A stretch of 49,494 bases of DNA from Bacteroidales bacterium (GCA_014860585.1 JACZJL010000060.1:1-49494); one strand, 5' to 3'; counted from the stretch's first letter, positions 18,925-29,119 are shown. Notes: a model not told the origin generated them from the sequence alone. Program-made: numbers and translations.

Positions 18925-20295
18925 ATGATCATTCAAAAACCTTCAATACCTAAAGGAACAAGGGATTTTTCGCCTGCCGAAATGGTTCGGCGGAACTATA
19001 TTTTCGACTCCATCAGAAAGGTTTTCCAACTCTATGGTTACCTGCCCATCGAAACGCCAGCCATGGAAAATCTTTCTACTTTGCTTGGTAAATATGGCGA
19101 AGAGGGGGATAAACTTCTGTTCAGAATCCTTAATTCGGGAGATTTCATCAGTGAAATAGACACTGCTGATTTAGAAAAAAAGGATTCGGCAACTCTGGCT
19201 TCTAAAATCTGTGAGAAAGGACTCCGTTATGACTTGACAGTGCCGTTTGCCCGTTATGTCGTTCAATATCGAAACGATATTGCTTTTCCTTTTAAGCGGT
19301 ACCAGATTCAACCTGTCTGGCGTGCCGACCGGCCGCAAAAAGGACGATACCGCGAATTTTATCAATGCGATGTGGATGTGATCGGCAGTGATGCTTTGCT
19401 GAATGAAGTGGAATTGATCCAAATGATTGTCGATATTTTTGAGATACTTGGAATAAGCATAGCCATCAAGTTAAACAACCGTAAAATCCTGGCAGGTATT
19501 GCAGAGATTATCGGAGAAGCCGATAAAATGGTCGACATTACCGTTGCCATTGATAAACTTGAAAAAATCGGGTTGGATAAAGTGAATGAGGAGTTAAGCC
19601 TGAAAGGAGTGTCGCAGGATGCCATCACAAAATTGCAACCCGTGCTTGCCCTTAGCGGAAATTCTGCTGAGAAGTTATCAAAACTCGAAAATGAACTCCA
19701 GCCCAGCGAAACAGGACTTAAAGGTATCAGTGAGATGCGGACAATTCTTCAATTTGCAGGCGAACTGCTTCCTGATGCTGATGTGGAACTTGACCTTACC
19801 CTTGCACGTGGTTTGAATTATTACACCGGCGCCATTATCGAAGTCAAAGCAAAAGATGTGAAAATAGGTAGCATTTGTGGAGGAGGGCGTTACGACGACC
19901 TTACAGGAATTTTCGGTATGCCCGGCACTTCAGGTGTGGGAATTTCTTTTGGCGCCGACCGTATTTATGACGTGATGAACGAGCTAAATCTTTTCCCTTC
20001 TTCCGACGGTATTTCTTCACAGGTGTTGTTTGTGAATTTTGGTGATGAAGAACAACATCATTGTTTGAAATTAATCAGAAAAATCAGACAGGCAGGTATC
20101 AATGCGGAACTTTTTCCGGAGTCTGCCAAAATGAAAAAACAGTTGACTTATGCCGACAAAAAGCAGATACCATTTGTCATATTAATAGGTAAAGAGGAGA
20201 TCAGCAGGGATGTACTTTCGGTTAAAAACATGAAAACAGGCGAACAAACTGAAATGACCGTTCAAGATCTCATCCAACGATTGCACGTTCATTAA
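18925..20295 (+). CDS. hisS: Histidyl-tRNA synthetase
   Basis: A class II aminoacyl-tRNA synthetase charging tRNA-His, 456 residues. The class II motif 1 region begins [12 protein letters not shown]; other blocks are [40 protein letters not shown] (motif 2), the histidine-A block [11 protein letters not shown], and motif 3 ([11 protein letters not shown]). The C-terminal ~95 residues form the anticodon-binding domain ([11 protein letters not shown] to the end). Length and order are normal. It follows the WbuC cupin by 35 bp and has no TAnnTTTG element of its own, so it probably depends on the upstream promoter. Confidence 0.96.
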   Translation: MIIQKPSIPKGTRDFSPAEMVRRNYIFDSIRKVFQLYGYLPIETPAMENLSTLLGKYGEEGDKLLFRILNSGDFISEIDTADLEKKDSATLASKICEKGLRYDLTVPFARYVVQYRNDIAFPFKRYQIQPVWRADRPQKGRYREFYQCDVDVIGSDALLNEVELIQMIVDIFEILGISIAIKLNNRKILAGIAEIIGEADKMVDITVAIDKLEKIGLDKVNEELSLKGVSQDAITKLQPVLALSGNSAEKLSKLENELQPSETGLKGISEMRTILQFAGELLPDADVELDLTLARGLNYYTGAIIEVKAKDVKIGSICGGGRYDDLTGIFGMPGTSGVGISFGADRIYDVMNELNLFPSSDGISSQVLFVNFGDEEQHHCLKLIRKIRQAGINAELFPESAKMKKQLTYADKKQIPFVILIGKEEISRDVLSVKNMKTGEQTEMTVQDLIQRLHVH

Positions 20296-20317
20296 TCAGT
20301 GAGTTGATTTTTTGAAG

Positions 20318-20338
20318 TTGATTTTGGTGTAAAATCAA
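20318..20338. terminator. AT-rich hairpin after hisS, possible terminator
   Basis: A perfect 8-bp stem TTGATTTT-GGTGT-AAAATCAA starts 22 bp after the hisS stop. It has low GC and no T-tract, so termination is uncertain. A second, imperfect AT-rich hairpin (arms near 20384-20399 and 20404-20419) lies further downstream. Confidence 0.3.
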
Positions 20339-20462
20339 AACAGTCGCGGATTTGTTATCCGGCCACAAACATTGTCAACTCAAGAACGAAGGATTTTTCT
20401 TAAAAAAAGAATTCTTTCGTTAATTAAATAACACAAAGACCGAAAAATCGTGCAAAGTTGAT

Positions 20463-20470
20463 TATTTTTG
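20463..20470 (+). promoter_or_regulatory. -7 element upstream of gcvP
   Basis: TATTTTTG followed by C, an exact TAnnTTTG match, 47 bp before the ATG at 20518. Confidence 0.5.
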
Positions 20471-20517
20471 CAGCGCTTTTGAATCGTATTTTTAATCAGA
20501 TATAATTGATAATTAAC

Positions 20518-23382
20518 ATGTTGACTAACAATTTTGCTTTAAGACACAATGGAGTATCGGAGAAGGAAATGCCTGAAATGTTGAAAATGGTAGGTGCAGG
20601 TAGTCTGGACCAATTAATTGATGAAACAATACCTGCAAAGATCAGGATGAAAAAGCCGTTGAACCTGCCTCAAGGGATTAATGAGTACGAATATATTTCC
20701 CATTTGAAAGCATTGGGATCGAAGAATAAATTGTTCAAAACCTATATTGGTCTCGGTTATTACAACACTATACTTCCGGGCGTTATTCAGCGAAATATTC
20801 TCGAGAATCCAGGTTGGTACACTTCATACACCCCTTACCAGGCCGAAATCTCGCAAGGCAGACTCGAGGCTTTACTGAATTTTCAGACCATGATCTCTGA
20901 CCTCACCGGTCTTCCTATTGCCAATGCATCACTTCTTGACGAAGGCACTGCGGCGGCCGAGGCCATGATCATGGCATTTAACTCACGCTCGAGAGATTCG
21001 GTGAAAGCTGGCGCCAACAAGTTTTTTGTTTCGAACGCACTCTTCCCTCAAACCATTGAAGTCATCAAAACACGTGCATTTCCGCTAAACATTGATTTGA
21101 TTTTTAGTGATCATACATCTTTCGTGTTTGACCTCATGGTGTTTGGTGGTATTGTTCAATATCCTGACCAAAAAGGTGAAATCCATGATTTGACCGCCTT
21201 TACTCAGCAGGCACATGCTCATGGAGCTTTTGTTGCTGTCGCAGCCGATTTGCTTAGCCTTGCACTATTAACTCCTCCGGGTGAATGGGGCGCCGACATT
21301 GTTGTCGGATCGAGTCAGCGGTTTGGCGTGCCTATGGGATATGGCGGTCCACATGCTGCTTTCTTTGCCTCTAAAGAGGAGTTTAAGCGCAACCTGCCGG
21401 GAAGAATCATCGGTGTTTCGGTGGACGCCAATGGTGACAAGGCATTGAGAATGGCATTACAGACCCGAGAACAACATATCAAGCGGGAGCGTGCTACCTC
21501 CAACATTTGCACAGCCCAGGCGCTTTTGGCTATCATGGCCGGTATGTATGGCGTTTATCATGGTCCGGAAGGTATTAAAAATATTGCTGCCGAAGTGCAC
21601 CATCTTGCAGTGACCCTGAGTGAAGGGCTCGAAAAATTGGGGTACACACAGCACAACAAATTTTTCTTTGATACCCTGAGTATTGAGGCTGTTAGGGGAG
21701 TTTCGGTTGAAAAAATAAGAAATCTCGCTCTTGACCAGGAGATGAATTTCAGATATGATGATCAATGGATAGGAATAAGCCTTGATGAAACCACAAGCAT
21801 TCAGGATGTTAACCAGATTCTTGAAGTTTTTGCCCTTGCCGGCGGGAAACCTTTCCAACCCGTGACGAAAACATTAAAAAGCCGCATCCCCGCTGACCTG
21901 CATCGGGAATCTGCGTTTATGACCGATAGGGTATTCAACCGTTTCCACTCCGAAACAGAGATGATGCGTTACATGAAAAAACTGGAAAATCGTGACCTGG
22001 CCTTAAACCGCACGATGATTCCGCTGGGTTCATGCACGATGAAACTCAATGCTGCAGCTGAGATGTTTGCTTTGTCATGGTCCGAGTTTAACAGCCTGCA
22101 TCCTTTTGTACCTGCCGAGCAGGCTGCCGGGTATGCTGAATTGATACAAAATCTTGAAAAAGACCTTTGCGAAATCACCGGATTTGCCGGGATTTCATTT
22201 CAACCCAATTCGGGTGCTTCAGGGGAATACACGGGATTGCTTGTGATCAGGGAATACCTGAAAAGCACCGGCCAGTCACACCGTACCATTTGTCTCATTC
22301 CGGCCTCCGCTCACGGAACCAATCCTGCAAGTGCGGTGATGGCAGGTATGGAGGTGGTTGTTGTTAAGTCAGACCAGGATGGAAATATTGACCTTGTTGA
22401 CCTGAAGGAAAAAGCTGAAAAATATAAGGAAAACCTGGCCGCTTTGATGATCACCTATCCCTCTACACACGGTATTTTTGAGCAGGATGTGATGGACATT
22501 ATCCAGGTGATCCACGATAATGGCGGACAGGTATACATGGATGGCGCCAACATGAATGCCCAGGTAGGGCTGACCAATCCAGGAATTATCGGCGCTGATG
22601 TTTGTCATCTGAATCTTCACAAGACCTTTGCCATTCCGCATGGCGGCGGAGGCCCCGGTGTTGGTCCGATCGGTGTGGCAAAGCACCTTGCTCCATATTT
22701 GCCGGCACATCATTTTGTTAAAACCGGCGGAGAAAAGGGCATCACCGCCGTTTCTTCGGCGCCTTTTGGAAGTGCCCTGATTTTACCTATTTCTTACGGA
22801 TACATAAAACTGCTTGGTGGTAATGGTTTAGTACTGGCCACCAAAATTGCCATTCTTACCGCCAACTATCTGAAAGATGCGCTAAAGAATCATTACAAAA
22901 TCCTTTATACAGGCAAAAACGGTCGTGTTGGGCACGAGATGATTATTGATTGCAATGAATTCAGCAAAACTGCAGGAATAGCAGTGATAGATATCGCCAA
23001 GCGTTTGATGGATTATGGCTTCCATGCACCAACGGTTGCCTTTCCTGTTCATGGCACCTTAATGGTTGAACCGACTGAAAGTGAACCGCTCGATGAATTG
23101 AACCGATTTGTTGACGCCATGATCAGTATCAGGGGTGAAATTGATGAGATCGTCCAGGGCAAGGCAGACAATAAAAACAATGTGCTGAAAAACGCGCCAC
23201 ACACTGCCTGCATGGTCACTTCCGAAGATTGGAATAAACCCTACTCACGCTCCAAAGCTGTATTTCCTATTGCTTGCAGTAAAGCCGACAAGTACTGGCC
23301 ACCGGTGACCCGTATTGATGATGCTTATGGAGACAGGAATTTGGTGTGCACCTGTCAAAGTTTTATGCCCGGTGAAGTGTAA
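20518..23382 (+). CDS. gcvP: Glycine dehydrogenase (decarboxylating), P-protein
   Basis: The P-protein of the glycine cleavage system. It decarboxylates glycine with PLP and passes the aminomethyl group to lipoylated GcvH. This is the single-chain form (954 residues): the N-terminal half (YTPYQAEISQGRLEALLNFQ) and C-terminal half (PLGSCTMKLNAAAEM, FQPNSGASGEYTGL) are fused. The PLP lysine is K702 in NLHKTFAIPHGGGGPG, followed by the glycine-rich loop. The start is ATG at 20518; an in-frame TTG at 20506 is less likely. GcvT and GcvH are not in the window. No glycine-riboswitch-like structure is evident in the 222-bp leader region. Confidence 0.96.
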   Translation: MLTNNFALRHNGVSEKEMPEMLKMVGAGSLDQLIDETIPAKIRMKKPLNLPQGINEYEYISHLKALGSKNKLFKTYIGLGYYNTILPGVIQRNILENPGWYTSYTPYQAEISQGRLEALLNFQTMISDLTGLPIANASLLDEGTAAAEAMIMAFNSRSRDSVKAGANKFFVSNALFPQTIEVIKTRAFPLNIDLIFSDHTSFVFDLMVFGGIVQYPDQKGEIHDLTAFTQQAHAHGAFVAVAADLLSLALLTPPGEWGADIVVGSSQRFGVPMGYGGPHAAFFASKEEFKRNLPGRIIGVSVDANGDKALRMALQTREQHIKRERATSNICTAQALLAIMAGMYGVYHGPEGIKNIAAEVHHLAVTLSEGLEKLGYTQHNKFFFDTLSIEAVRGVSVEKIRNLALDQEMNFRYDDQWIGISLDETTSIQDVNQILEVFALAGGKPFQPVTKTLKSRIPADLHRESAFMTDRVFNRFHSETEMMRYMKKLENRDLALNRTMIPLGSCTMKLNAAAEMFALSWSEFNSLHPFVPAEQAAGYAELIQNLEKDLCEITGFAGISFQPNSGASGEYTGLLVIREYLKSTGQSHRTICLIPASAHGTNPASAVMAGMEVVVVKSDQDGNIDLVDLKEKAEKYKENLAALMITYPSTHGIFEQDVMDIIQVIHDNGGQVYMDGANMNAQVGLTNPGIIGADVCHLNLHKTFAIPHGGGGPGVGPIGVAKHLAPYLPAHHFVKTGGEKGITAVSSAPFGSALILPISYGYIKLLGGNGLVLATKIAILTANYLKDALKNHYKILYTGKNGRVGHEMIIDCNEFSKTAGIAVIDIAKRLMDYGFHAPTVAFPVHGTLMVEPTESEPLDELNRFVDAMISIRGEIDEIVQGKADNKNNVLKNAPHTACMVTSEDWNKPYSRSKAVFPIACSKADKYWPPVTRIDDAYGDRNLVCTCQSFMPGEV

Positions 23383-23440
23383 AATTTTCGAAACCCGGGA
23401 TATTCCTTTAACCTGAGCATCTGTTGTTTGATTTTTGGAA

Positions 23441-24106
23441 TCATTGAATTCCATTCCACTCTGCATAAAATCTTTCAAGGTATGCAAGGATAAAGTGATG
23501 CCGTTTTTCGGCAATGCGCTTACCCGTTGCAGTGTTCATCTTATCTTTTAACAAGAGCAGTTTTTCATAGAAATGATTGATTGTAGGGGCATCTGACTTT
23601 TTATATTCCTCTTTGGTTTGATTGGGCTTTGGCTTGATTTCAGGATCGTAAAGTGGCCTGTTTTTAAATCCGCCATAATTGAACGCCCTGGCAATGCCAA
23701 TGGCGCCGATGGCATCCAGCCTGTCGGCATCCTGCACCACTTCAAGTTCTTTGGAGTGAAATTCAATTTGCCCCAGACTGCTTTTGAACGACATATTCCG
23801 GATGATGTTGACGACGTGATCGATCGTGTTTTTGTCCACACCTTGTCCGGCTAAAAAATCTGCTGCAAGCCGCGGCGCGATTTCTTCGTCACCGCCGTGA
23901 AATTTAGGATCAGCAATGTCGTGCAGCAGCGCGGCCAGTTCAACAACCAACGGGTTGGCCTGTTCTTCCACCGCAATCCTTCTGGCCATCTTCCACACCC
24001 GGTAAATATGCCACCAGTCATGGCCTCCTTCTCCCCCTGCAAGGTGCTGTTTGACAAAGGCGATGGTCGTTTGAATGATGGGTGAATCAGTAGGTTGGTT
24101 TTCCAT
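23441..24106 (-). CDS. HD-domain metal-dependent phosphohydrolase (YedJ-like)
   Basis: A 221-residue cytoplasmic HD-superfamily hydrolase. The metal-binding motif order is complete: H in GGHDWWHIYRVW (~28-33), the HD pair in LAALLHDIAD (~66-68), and D in VVQDADRLDAIGAIGIAR (~124-130). This resembles uncharacterised YedJ/YpgQ-type phosphohydrolases, some of which act as nucleotide pyrophosphatases; the substrate here is not known. It is convergent with gcvP (58 bp between stops) and divergent from the small gene at 24204. Confidence 0.85.
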   Translation of the reverse strand: MENQPTDSPIIQTTIAFVKQHLAGGEGGHDWWHIYRVWKMARRIAVEEQANPLVVELAALLHDIADPKFHGGDEEIAPRLAADFLAGQGVDKNTIDHVVNIIRNMSFKSSLGQIEFHSKELEVVQDADRLDAIGAIGIARAFNYGGFKNRPLYDPEIKPKPNQTKEEYKKSDAPTINHFYEKLLLLKDKMNTATGKRIAEKRHHFILAYLERFYAEWNGIQ

Positions 24107-24203
24107 TGAAAAAGTTTTTATTTCTTGAATCCAGCTTTTATTTTCTTTGCACTATCAAAAGGTTTTAATTTTTTTTGGGTAACCTTTCATCAAATTCTAA
24201 GTA

Positions 24204-24470
24204 ATGACTAAGAAAAAATTAGGCAAACACAAAATGAACAATATCAAGGCAAATGAACCTCAATTAACTTTTGGTGGTGCAAAGATTCAGTTTTTTTCTT
24301 CACTTCAGGAAGAAAATGAAGCCACCTTTAAATATATGGCCGAACGAACCCCGGAAGAAAGCCTGCAGGCAGCTTACCAGATTATTACCGCAATGTACCG
24401 GAAAGAATTAGAAAACAACGAAAAACCTTACACCAGCATAACGTTTATAGAATTGGGGCTTCAGGATTAG
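24204..24470 (+). CDS. Small conserved-looking protein of unknown function
   Basis: 88 residues, or 78 if the second ATG at 24234 is used. It is soluble, with no signal peptide or membrane segment, and has a basic start (TKKKLGKHK). Then comes a mixed segment (PQLTFGGAKIQFFSSLQEENEATFKYMAERTPEESLQAAYQII) predicted to be partly helical and ending TSITFIELGLQD. The frame fills the space between the divergent HD gene and the next barrel gene, and codon use looks like its neighbours. I do not recognise a family and assign no function. A promoter-like TTCTTTGC (one mismatch from consensus) lies about 50 bp upstream. Confidence 0.6.
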   Translation: MTKKKLGKHKMNNIKANEPQLTFGGAKIQFFSSLQEENEATFKYMAERTPEESLQAAYQIITAMYRKELENNEKPYTSITFIELGLQD

Positions 24471-24561
24471 AAACCATATTGCCACGAAAGGATTCCGATG
24501 GAAAAATAAATTCACACCGGAATTTGCTAAAAAATTACTTTTACCGTCTTAATGTAAAAGC

Positions 24562-25743
24562 ATGAAGCGAGAACAGCTTATAGTCCTACTGTTTTTATTT
24601 TTGCCTGTGACCCACCTGTTTTCACAGGAAGCAGATTCTGTTCCCCAAAAGAAGAATTTTCTCCAGCGGATGGATTCGATTAACAACTGGAAAATCGAGC
24701 GTGGCCGATCCACACTGACCCCTTTTGCTGCACCGTCCTACACCCCTGAGACCTCTTTTATGCTTACAGCCGGCGGTCTTTACACATTCAAGATCAGCCC
24801 TGACGACAAACTGCTTTCACGCTCCACCATACCGTTCTCGGTAGGATACAGTACCAATGGGTCATTGCTGATTAGTATCCGCGCCAACATTTACGGTTTA
24901 AGCGACAAGCTGCGAATCACCGGCGAGTACTGGAACAAAAACATGCCGGACAACTACTGGGGCGTGGGATACGATAAAGGGCTCAACACCCCCGAGTCGG
25001 ACTCTACCACCGCCTACCAGCGCAACTGGAAGCAGTTCAAGTTTAAGATTGCCTACATGGTGGCAAAGGATTTCTTTGTGGGTCTCAATTACGATAATAA
25101 CAACACCGAGGCCACTGAAGTCAATCCGGTGATGGCCGCTGATTCCAACTACATGCTTCATGGCTCAGAGGTTTACAACAAAGGCTTTGGATTGGTATTG
25201 CGTTACGACAGCCGCGACTTTCCGGAAAATGCTTATAATGGGATGTTATTTGAATTTGCAGGCACCAACTACGGGAGGCTGTCAAAGGAAAGTAATGATT
25301 TTCAGGTGTATGAACTGGATTACAGGCAATACCGGCAAGTTCGGCGAAAAGGAAGCACGCTGGCCTGGCAGGTAAAAGCAAGGACCAGTCTTGAGGATGT
25401 GCCCTGGACGGAGCTTTCGATGGTCGGCACTCCTTTCGACCTGAGAGGTTACACCTGGGGGCGTTACCGCGATTATTCCTCATTGTTCATGATTACCGAA
25501 TACAGGCACATGTTTACAAGAAATACACCGAACAGCCGCGGGGATCTCTATGGTCCTTTTGGTTTTGTGGTTTGGGCAGGAGCGGGCTCCATTGCCGAAT
25601 CTATGGGTGAATTAACGGATTGGCTGCCCAATGCCGGAGTCGGGTTGCGGTTTGAAGTGGTGAAACGGATGAATCTCCGCATTGATTATGGTATAGGCAA
25701 AAACTCAAAAGGCTTCTATTTCAGCTTTAATGAAGCGTTTTAA
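24562..25743 (+). CDS. Omp85/BamA-type outer-membrane barrel without POTRA domains
   Basis: A 393-residue exported barrel with a signal peptide to ~21 (THLFSQ). The body resembles the surface-antigen/D15 (Omp85) barrel: strands such as GFGLVLRYDSRDFPENAYNGMLFEF, and the loop-6 type motif FDLRGYTWGRYRD with the RGY core near 295, followed by SLFMITEYRHMF. It ends with aromatic Phe (FSFNEAF). Full BamA has five POTRA domains before the barrel; here only ~50 residues precede it, so it belongs to the short 'BamA/TamA family' barrels common in Bacteroidota. Whether it inserts proteins or acts as a pore is unknown. The upstream TACTTTTA differs from the promoter consensus by one base. Confidence 0.8.
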   Translation: MKREQLIVLLFLFLPVTHLFSQEADSVPQKKNFLQRMDSINNWKIERGRSTLTPFAAPSYTPETSFMLTAGGLYTFKISPDDKLLSRSTIPFSVGYSTNGSLLISIRANIYGLSDKLRITGEYWNKNMPDNYWGVGYDKGLNTPESDSTTAYQRNWKQFKFKIAYMVAKDFFVGLNYDNNNTEATEVNPVMAADSNYMLHGSEVYNKGFGLVLRYDSRDFPENAYNGMLFEFAGTNYGRLSKESNDFQVYELDYRQYRQVRRKGSTLAWQVKARTSLEDVPWTELSMVGTPFDLRGYTWGRYRDYSSLFMITEYRHMFTRNTPNSRGDLYGPFGFVVWAGAGSIAESMGELTDWLPNAGVGLRFEVVKRMNLRIDYGIGKNSKGFYFSFNEAF

Positions 25744-26139
25744 GATGATGAGATAATGTAATTTTCAGATTGGTTTGCTGAAGTTTACTTAACACGATCA
25801 ATCATCGGTTAATTAAACCACTCTCATGGTAAATACAAGGGAAAATGAGAATACAACCCCCCAAAGCTTTATTCAAACAAAAATTTGTGCATGTTTCAGT
25901 TTGGGATGAGCCCTCCCAAGAAGTCTTGAAGAAAACCCGATCTTGTTCAATAACCGGAGGATTGCGAATAGGTAGCTGAACGTGTCAAAAGGCTTATTTC
26001 AAGAAATCACTGCATAGAATACATCCCGCTCGGGACGCGAAGGTCAACCGACAGGAGAAATATTTACTTCTGATGCTGAATTTGTATTTCCAACTCAATT
26101 TGATTACATTTGTGCACAATTAACCTAACCCATATTTTT
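25744..26139. other. 396-bp intergenic region
   Basis: No coding frame or RNA gene is visible. It holds a short palindrome TCCCG-CT-CGGGA near 26025-26036 and the promoter at 26081-26112. The remainder looks like non-coding or decayed sequence. Confidence 0.5.
26081..26112 (+). promoter_or_regulatory. Consensus Bacteroidota promoter
   Basis: TTTG at 26081-26084, a 20-bp spacer and TACATTTG at 26105-26112 match both elements exactly. The -7 element ends 27 bp before the ATG at 26140. Confidence 0.75.
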
Positions 26140-27033
26140 ATGAAAACAAATCAATTGATGTTGTTCGTTTTCTTTCTGTTCATGACTTTCAACAGCTTTT
26201 GCCAGCCCCGTCAGGATTCTGTTTCGTATTTTATCGAGACGGTTGATGGGAATACGTTCACCGGAGTATTGGTTGAAGAGGATGATCAAAAAGTGGTGTT
26301 AAAAACCCAGTTACTCGGCGAGATCACGGTTTTAAGGACCAACATTAAAAAAATGGAGTTGATCATCCCAACAAAGATGAAGGAAGGGCAATACTGGTTC
26401 GACAACCCACAGGCTACCCGCTATTTTTTCTCGCCAAATGGATATGGTTTGAAAGCGGGCGAGGGGTACTACCAAAATGTCTGGGTACTGTTCAACTCCT
26501 TTGCGGTTGGAGTTACTGATAACATTTCGATTGGAGCGGGAATGGTGCCATTGTTCTTTTTCGGAGAGTCAACCCCCATGTGGATTACTCCAAAATTTTC
26601 CATACCAGTGAAGTCAGATAAGTTCAACCTGGGCGGAGGTGCGTTGATCGGTACTGTACTGGGTGAGGAAAATGCCGGATTCGGGATTGTTTATGGCCTT
26701 GTAACCAGCGGTTCAAAAGATAACAATGTTACCTTCGGAATGGGATATGGTTATGCAGGCGGCGATTGGGCACAATCACCGATGCTCAATTTCAATGGGA
26801 TGTTTCGTACGGGGGCCAGGGGATATTTTATTACCGAAAACTACTTTATCAATGGTGCTGATGCCAATGTTTTATTGATCAGTTTGGGGGGAAGACAGAT
26901 TATCAAGAACGCAGGATTGGATTATGGACTTCTTTTACCATTTTCCAGTGAAATGGATCAGTTCATAGCCATTCCCTGGCTTGGGATAACCCTTCCATTT
27001 GGCAATAAAACAGGTTCGGCAATAACCAAATAG
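26140..27033 (+). CDS. Envelope protein with Sm-like N-terminal segment and beta-rich body
   Basis: 297 residues. A signal peptide (LMLFVFFLFMTFNSFCQ) is followed at ~25-80 by a compact beta segment (SYFIETVDGNTFTGVLVEEDDQKVVLKTQ and following TNIKKMEL) that resembles an Sm/SH3-like barrel. Then come about ten glycine-rich strands (ISIGAGMVPLFFFGES, FNLGGGALIGTVLGEENAGFG) ending ITLPFGN, suggesting a small outer-membrane barrel. The function is unknown. An upstream in-frame TTG at 26110 sits inside the -7 promoter element, so the ATG at 26140 is the start. The stop touches the metG stop with no intervening base. Confidence 0.75.
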   Translation: MKTNQLMLFVFFLFMTFNSFCQPRQDSVSYFIETVDGNTFTGVLVEEDDQKVVLKTQLLGEITVLRTNIKKMELIIPTKMKEGQYWFDNPQATRYFFSPNGYGLKAGEGYYQNVWVLFNSFAVGVTDNISIGAGMVPLFFFGESTPMWITPKFSIPVKSDKFNLGGGALIGTVLGEENAGFGIVYGLVTSGSKDNNVTFGMGYGYAGGDWAQSPMLNFNGMFRTGARGYFITENYFINGADANVLLISLGGRQIIKNAGLDYGLLLPFSSEMDQFIAIPWLGITLPFGNKTGSAITK

Positions 27034-29091
27034 TTACTTGATTTCACTCCCGTTCACATAGTTATCAGGCGGTGCAACGAATCCGAGTGATCCATCAGGG
27101 TTTTCAGCCATCAGGATCATCCCGTGCGAAGTAATGCCTTTGAGTTGCTTTGACTCAAGATTAACCAGAATACTTACTTTGCGGCCAATGATCTGTTCGG
27201 GTTCAAAATATTCAGCAATTCCCGAAACTACAGTGCGCTGGTCAATACCGGTGTCAATCTTAAGTTTCATCAGCTTTTTGGTTTTGGGTACCCTTTCGGC
27301 CTGGAGGATGGTTCCGGTGCGGATGTCCATTTTGGCAAATTCCTCATAATTGATTGTCTCTTTGGACGGGTTGGGCTGATAAGCGTTGTTCTGGTTTTCT
27401 ATGCGGGTATCGAAAAGTTTTTGCATTTGCGCTTCCACGATCTCATCCTCGATCTTGTCAAACAATAATTCCGGCTGATTGATTAAATGACCGGTTTTGA
27501 GCAATTCGGCGCTTCCTGCGAAATTCCATTTCAATTCTTCAAAATTGAGCAGTGAAGCCAGCTTTTTGGCTGAAAATGGCAGGAATGGCTCTGCAACAAT
27601 GGTAAGATTAGCACAAATCTGTAGGGAGATGTTCAGCACGGTTTTCACCCGATCCACATCAGTTTTGATTACTTTCCAGGGCTCGTTGTCAGCGAGGTAT
27701 TTATTGCCAAGGCGGGCGAGGTTCATCATCTCAGCCAGTGCTTCGCGGAATCGGAAACTGTCGATGCTGTGACTGATTCTCCCCGGGATCTGTTTAATTT
27801 CTTCGATGGCTTTCAGGTCATCCTCATTCAAACTGGTTGCTTCCGGCACTTTTCCGTCAAAATATTTATGCGTCAAAACCAATGTCCGGTTTACAAAGTT
27901 GCCAAAAATGGCCAGCAACTCACTGTTATTACGGGTCTGGAAATCTTTCCAGGTGAAGTCGTTGTCTTTGGTTTCGGGGGCGTTGGCTGTGAGCACATAA
28001 CGGAGTACATCCTGCTTTCCGGGAAAATCAACCAGGTATTCGTGTAACCATACAGCCCAATTGTTGGAAGTGGAGATTTTCTCCCCTTCGAGATTAAGAA
28101 ACTCGAATGCAGGCACGTTTTCGGGCAAAATATACGATCCTTCAGCCTTAAGCATCGCCGGGAAAATGATGCAATGGAACACAATATTGTCCTTGCCGAT
28201 AAAATGGATCAACCGTGTTTCAGGGTCTTTCCACCATTTTTCCCAGTCCTCACCTTTTTGTTCAGCCCATTCGCGGGTGGCCGAAATGTAGCCGATAGGG
28301 GCATCAAACCACACATAGAGCACCTTGCCTTCGGTATCGGGGAGCGGCACTTTCACACCCCAGTCGAGATCGCGGGTAACGGCGCGGGGCTGCAGACCAT
28401 GGTCAATCCACGATTTCACCTGGCCGTAAACATTCACTTTCCAGTCGTCCTTGTGACCTTCGAGAATCCACTCTTTCAACCAGTCAGTATATTCATCCAG
28501 TGGTAGATACCAGTGTTTGGTTTCTTTGAGCAACGGCACGTTTCCACTCAATGCTGATTTAGGATTGATCAGGTCAGTCGGACTGAGCGAGGCGCCGCAG
28601 TTTTCACACTGGTCGCCGTAAGCCCGCTCAAAACTGCAACGGGGGCAGGTTCCGGTTATGTAGCGATCGGACAGGAAGGTCTGGTTGGCTTCATCAAAAT
28701 ATTGATGCGTATGCTTTTCGATAAACTTACCGTCGTCGTACAATTTTTTGAACATTCCGGCCGAAGTTTCGTGGTGTATCAGATTGGAAGTTCTTGAATA
28801 AATATCAAAAGAGATTCCAAACCCAGCAAACGAATCTTTCATGATCTTGTGATATTTGTTCACAATATCCTGTGGCGAAACGCCCTGCTGACGCGCTTTA
28901 ATGGTGATCGGCACTCCATGCTCGTCTGAACCGCCGATAAAAACTACCTCTTCACCAATTGATCTCAGGTAGCGCACGTAAATGTCAGCCGGGACATAAA
29001 CCCCCGCCAGGTGGCCAATGTGCAATGGTCCGTTGGCATAAGGCAGCGCCGATGTGATGGTATGCCGTTTGAAATGTTTCTTGTTTTCCAT
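27034..29091 (-). CDS. metG: Methionyl-tRNA synthetase with C-terminal tRNA-binding domain
   Basis: A class I synthetase charging initiator and elongator tRNA-Met, 685 residues. HIGH is at 24-27 ([12 protein letters not shown]). A zinc-knuckle insertion [18 protein letters not shown] lies near 148-165. The KMSKS-type loop reads KISTS at about 338-342, a variant also used by other type-1 MetRS. The C-terminal ~115 residues from [13 protein letters not shown] are an EMAPII/Trbp111-like OB fold ([13 protein letters not shown]) that binds tRNA and dimerises. It is complete, convergent with the envelope gene at 26140 and divergent from glnS. A TATCTTTG promoter element lies 29 bp upstream. Confidence 0.96.
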   Translation of the reverse strand: MENKKHFKRHTITSALPYANGPLHIGHLAGVYVPADIYVRYLRSIGEEVVFIGGSDEHGVPITIKARQQGVSPQDIVNKYHKIMKDSFAGFGISFDIYSRTSNLIHHETSAGMFKKLYDDGKFIEKHTHQYFDEANQTFLSDRYITGTCPRCSFERAYGDQCENCGASLSPTDLINPKSALSGNVPLLKETKHWYLPLDEYTDWLKEWILEGHKDDWKVNVYGQVKSWIDHGLQPRAVTRDLDWGVKVPLPDTEGKVLYVWFDAPIGYISATREWAEQKGEDWEKWWKDPETRLIHFIGKDNIVFHCIIFPAMLKAEGSYILPENVPAFEFLNLEGEKISTSNNWAVWLHEYLVDFPGKQDVLRYVLTANAPETKDNDFTWKDFQTRNNSELLAIFGNFVNRTLVLTHKYFDGKVPEATSLNEDDLKAIEEIKQIPGRISHSIDSFRFREALAEMMNLARLGNKYLADNEPWKVIKTDVDRVKTVLNISLQICANLTIVAEPFLPFSAKKLASLLNFEELKWNFAGSAELLKTGHLINQPELLFDKIEDEIVEAQMQKLFDTRIENQNNAYQPNPSKETINYEEFAKMDIRTGTILQAERVPKTKKLMKLKIDTGIDQRTVVSGIAEYFEPEQIIGRKVSILVNLESKQLKGITSHGMILMAENPDGSLGFVAPPDNYVNGSEIK

Positions 29092-29119
29092 AAGTCTGAT
29101 TCCGTTAAAAAATTGGCCG

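Noticed and set aside
20296-20517. Possible glycine riboswitch before gcvP
   Set aside because: I could find no tandem aptamer-like conserved core; only AT-rich hairpins are present.
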